From assembly GCA_947499775.1 (NCBI GenBank), contig CANMPY010000075.1, forward strand, positions 1 to 7,794: a DNA stretch of 7,794 bases, in the 5' to 3' direction. This DNA is from Bacteroidota bacterium. GTDB lineage: Bacteria > Bacteroidota > Bacteroidia > NS11-12g > UBA9320. Within the stretch, counting starts at the first letter, position 1; each line of letters opens with the position of its first letter. The notes beneath the pieces were generated by a model, which saw only the letters and a list, made by a program, of their open reading frames with translations, ran no database searches and had not been told where the DNA came from. Both the position numbers and the translations under genes were made by a program. This document shows, one piece after another, positions 6,581-7,794 of this stretch.

Positions 6581-7339
6581 TTAATTTCCTATTAGAAAAA
6601 GTGCGGGTTCCTTGTGAGTGGCTATGTCTTTCGAATTCCATTTCTCAACTGTTTTGCATAAAATAGTTTCTGTAGCATTCGAAATATTAACGGCAACACA
6701 AAGCTTTGTTTTCGGTTTTAATAGGGTTAATAAAAGGTCAAATAGCTTTTCATTTCGATATGGCGTTTCCATAAATAATTGGGTTTGACCTGTACTTAAA
6801 AGCATGTGTTCAATTGATTTTATTTTATTTTTTCGCTCAGCATGCTCAACAGGTAAATAGCCATGAAACGCAAAGTGTTGTCCATTGAATCCCGAGGCCA
6901 TTAAAGCCATATAAATACTTGAAGGCCCGCTTAGTGGTACAACCTTTATTTGATTTTTGTGTGCAAAGGAAACTGCCGAACTTCCTGGGTCGGCCACGCA
7001 AGGTGTTCCAGCATCGCTTAGTAATCCTAAAGCTGCACCTTTTAAGCAATTTTTAAAGTAGGGCGTTAAATCAATACGATCTTTGCTATGTTCGTTCAAC
7101 AAATGAAATACGAATTCGGATTGAGGAACAGGATGTTCAATGGTTTTTAAAAACGCACGCGCTGATTTTTCTGATTCTACAATAAACTCGCTAATAGTAT
7201 AAATTAAGCGCAAGTGATTGGGTGCTATATCGTCTTTGTTTCCAGGGCCTAAAAAATTCGGTAGCAGGTATAAAGTTCCTTTATTCATTGGTTCAAATAT
7301 AGGATTTGAATTGTGTAATATTAAATTAATAAATGACAT
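6581..7339 (-). CDS. RsmI-like tetrapyrrole-methylase-family SAM-dependent methyltransferase
   Basis: The longest frame has 252 residues. Landmarks of the tetrapyrrole (corrin/porphyrin) methylase fold in its RsmI branch are LYLLPNFLGPGN (23-34), LLSDAGTPCVADPG (106-119), VVPLSGPSS (133-141), ASGFNGQHFAFHGYLP (148-163) and ETPYRN (191-196). RsmI itself 2'-O-methylates C1402 of 16S rRNA and is about 280 residues. This protein resembles the shorter Bacteroidota relative usually annotated only as 'SAM-dependent methyltransferase', so its RNA target is not certain. Coordinates give the longest frame. The family normally begins just before LYLLP, so M18 (ATG at 7288, 235 residues) is the likelier start; residues 1-17 have no recognised counterpart. 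A TAnnTTTG-like TATATTTG (minus strand, 7301-7294) lies only 6 nt before M18, too close to be a convincing promoter for it. It is cytoplasmic and divergent from the oligopeptidase gene. Confidence 0.88.
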   Translation of the reverse strand: MSFINLILHNSNPIFEPMNKGTLYLLPNFLGPGNKDDIAPNHLRLIYTISEFIVESEKSARAFLKTIEHPVPQSEFVFHLLNEHSKDRIDLTPYFKNCLKGAALGLLSDAGTPCVADPGSSAVSFAHKNQIKVVPLSGPSSIYMALMASGFNGQHFAFHGYLPVEHAERKNKIKSIEHMLLSTGQTQLFMETPYRNEKLFDLLLTLLKPKTKLCVAVNISNATETILCKTVEKWNSKDIATHKEPALFLIGN

Positions 7340-7358
7340 GAACGACCGTAGCCCACAC

Positions 7359-7378
7359 CTTAAATTAAGTAATTTAAG
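7359..7378. repeat. 20-bp palindrome in the divergent promoter region, candidate operator
   Basis: CTTAAATTA (7359-7367) and TAATTTAAG (7370-7378) are perfect 9-bp reverse complements separated by only 2 bp. The site sits between two divergent genes. It ends 3 bp before the putative -7 element of the oligopeptidase gene, covering the place where a -33 element would be. Size and symmetry fit a site for a dimeric helix-turn-helix regulator. No T-run follows, so it is not a terminator. No regulator is encoded beside it in the window. Confidence 0.5.
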
Positions 7379-7381
7379 TTC

Positions 7382-7389
7382 TACCTTTG
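7382..7389 (+). promoter_or_regulatory. Candidate Bacteroidota -7 promoter element for the oligopeptidase gene
   Basis: TACCTTTG matches the Bacteroidota TAnnTTTG -7 consensus exactly and lies 12 bp before the ATG at 7402, which predicts a very short leader. No TTG/TTTG -33 element is seen at the usual distance; that position is occupied by the palindrome at 7359-7378. Confidence 0.5.
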
Positions 7390-7401
7390 CGGTGTAAAAT
7401 T

Positions 7402-7794
7402 ATGAACTTACCCGAAAGTGTTTCCGACACCAACACACAACATGCATCAGCTAATACAAACACGAGTATTAAAGTGGATTCAAACCCCCCGAAAGCTAAA
7501 AAAATGCCAACCCTTTTAACAAAACATGGTGATGAGCGTCTTGATAATTATTATTGGCTGAACGATAGAGAAAATCCAGAAGTCATTGAATATTTAAATG
7601 CAGAAAACAAGTATACTAAAGAGGTGTTGAGCCATACCGAAGGGTTTCAGAAAAATTTATTTGACGAAATGGTGGGACGCATTAAACAAACCGATGAATC
7701 GGTTCCATACAAATCAAATGGATATTGGTATTATTCGAGGTTTGAAGATAAGAAGGAATACCCAATTTATTGTAGACGGGAGCAAACCATGGAT
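7402..7794 (+). CDS. ptrB: Oligopeptidase B (S9 prolyl-oligopeptidase family), 5' portion only
   Basis: The frame is open from the ATG at 7402 to the right edge, giving the first 131 residues of a protein normally near 690. Residues 29-131 follow the N-terminal part of oligopeptidase B closely: PPKAKKMPTLLTKHGDERLD, NYYWLNDRENPEVIEYLNAE, MVGRIKQTDESVPYKSNGYW and EYPIYCRRE. The family cleaves short peptides after Arg or Lys. The catalytic Ser-Asp-His triad sits in the C-terminal alpha/beta-hydrolase domain beyond the window, so activity cannot be judged. Residues 1-28 are an extra Ser/Thr/Asn-rich stretch with neither a signal peptide nor a lipobox, so the protein is predicted cytoplasmic. The ATG at 7402 is chosen because the TACCTTTG element lies 12 bp upstream. 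M35 (7504) would cut the start of the conserved PPKAKK segment. The gene diverges from the methyltransferase. Confidence 0.9.
   Translation, partial: MNLPESVSDTNTQHASANTNTSIKVDSNPPKAKKMPTLLTKHGDERLDNYYWLNDRENPEVIEYLNAENKYTKEVLSHTEGFQKNLFDEMVGRIKQTDESVPYKSNGYWYYSRFEDKKEYPIYCRREQTMD

Noticed and set aside
7294..7301. TATATTTG on the minus strand near the methyltransferase start
   Set aside because: It sits 6 nt before M18 and inside the longer reading frame, so it would give a leaderless transcript; no -33 partner was found.
6532..7339. The methyltransferase and beta-helix genes as a broken fusion, because their frames agree and the gap is open apart from one TAA
   Set aside because: The downstream protein begins with a complete signal peptide and the upstream one ends at a normal family C-terminus (ALFLIGN), so the shared frame is coincidence.
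1..7794. Defence system, prophage, transposon, CRISPR array or tRNA
   Set aside because: No transposase, integrase, nuclease or helicase motifs, no spaced direct repeats and no tRNA-like cloverleaf were seen on either strand.

Overview
The window is AT-rich and almost entirely coding. It most likely comes from a Bacteroidota genome. The evidence is two kinds of type IX secretion (T9SS) sorting domain: a type A 'YPNPF...' tail at the end of the beta-helix protein, and a type B / gliding-motility-associated tail (NVFTPDGDGINDNF) at the end of the protein next to the sigma factor. Other support is PKD-rich secreted protein architecture, a TAnnTTTG-type -7 element and the absence of clear Shine-Dalgarno sites. 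I cannot place it below phylum. No T9SS machinery gene is in the window.

Layout, left to right. Six genes lie head-to-tail on the minus strand, so they are read from right to left, and one gene on the plus strand diverges at the right edge. Positions 1-2411 are the first ~803 residues of a large secreted multi-PKD protein that runs off the left edge; this stretch is coding throughout. Positions 2494-3339 encode a single-pass membrane protein that looks like a Bacteroidota anti-sigma-type protein but carries a T9SS type B-like domain on its far side. Positions 3345-3887 encode an ECF sigma factor, only 5 nt upstream of the membrane protein. Positions 3963-4424 encode a small YbjN-like protein. 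Positions 4517-6532 encode a secreted parallel beta-helix protein (pectate-lyase-like fold) with a T9SS type A tail and an apparent TTG start. Positions 6581-7339 encode an RsmI-like tetrapyrrole-methylase-family SAM methyltransferase. From 7402 to the right edge is the N-terminal 131 residues of oligopeptidase B (S9 family).

How the genes may work together. The sigma factor and the membrane protein are almost certainly a transcriptional and functional pair. The inferred arrangement is sigma factor held at the inner membrane by the N-terminal cytoplasmic part, with the T9SS-like domain facing the periplasm. The PKD protein directly downstream is a natural candidate target or partner. Together these three genes form the most interesting unit in the window: a possible envelope- or secretion-sensing switch. 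This is a hypothesis from gene order and domain content. The methyltransferase and oligopeptidase B are housekeeping-type genes that diverge from a short intergenic region containing a near-perfect 20-bp palindrome.

All gaps between genes are under 100 bp by the coordinates listed (about 113 bp before oligopeptidase B if the methyltransferase starts at its second ATG). I found no tRNA, rRNA, CRISPR array, insertion sequence or convincing rho-independent terminator.
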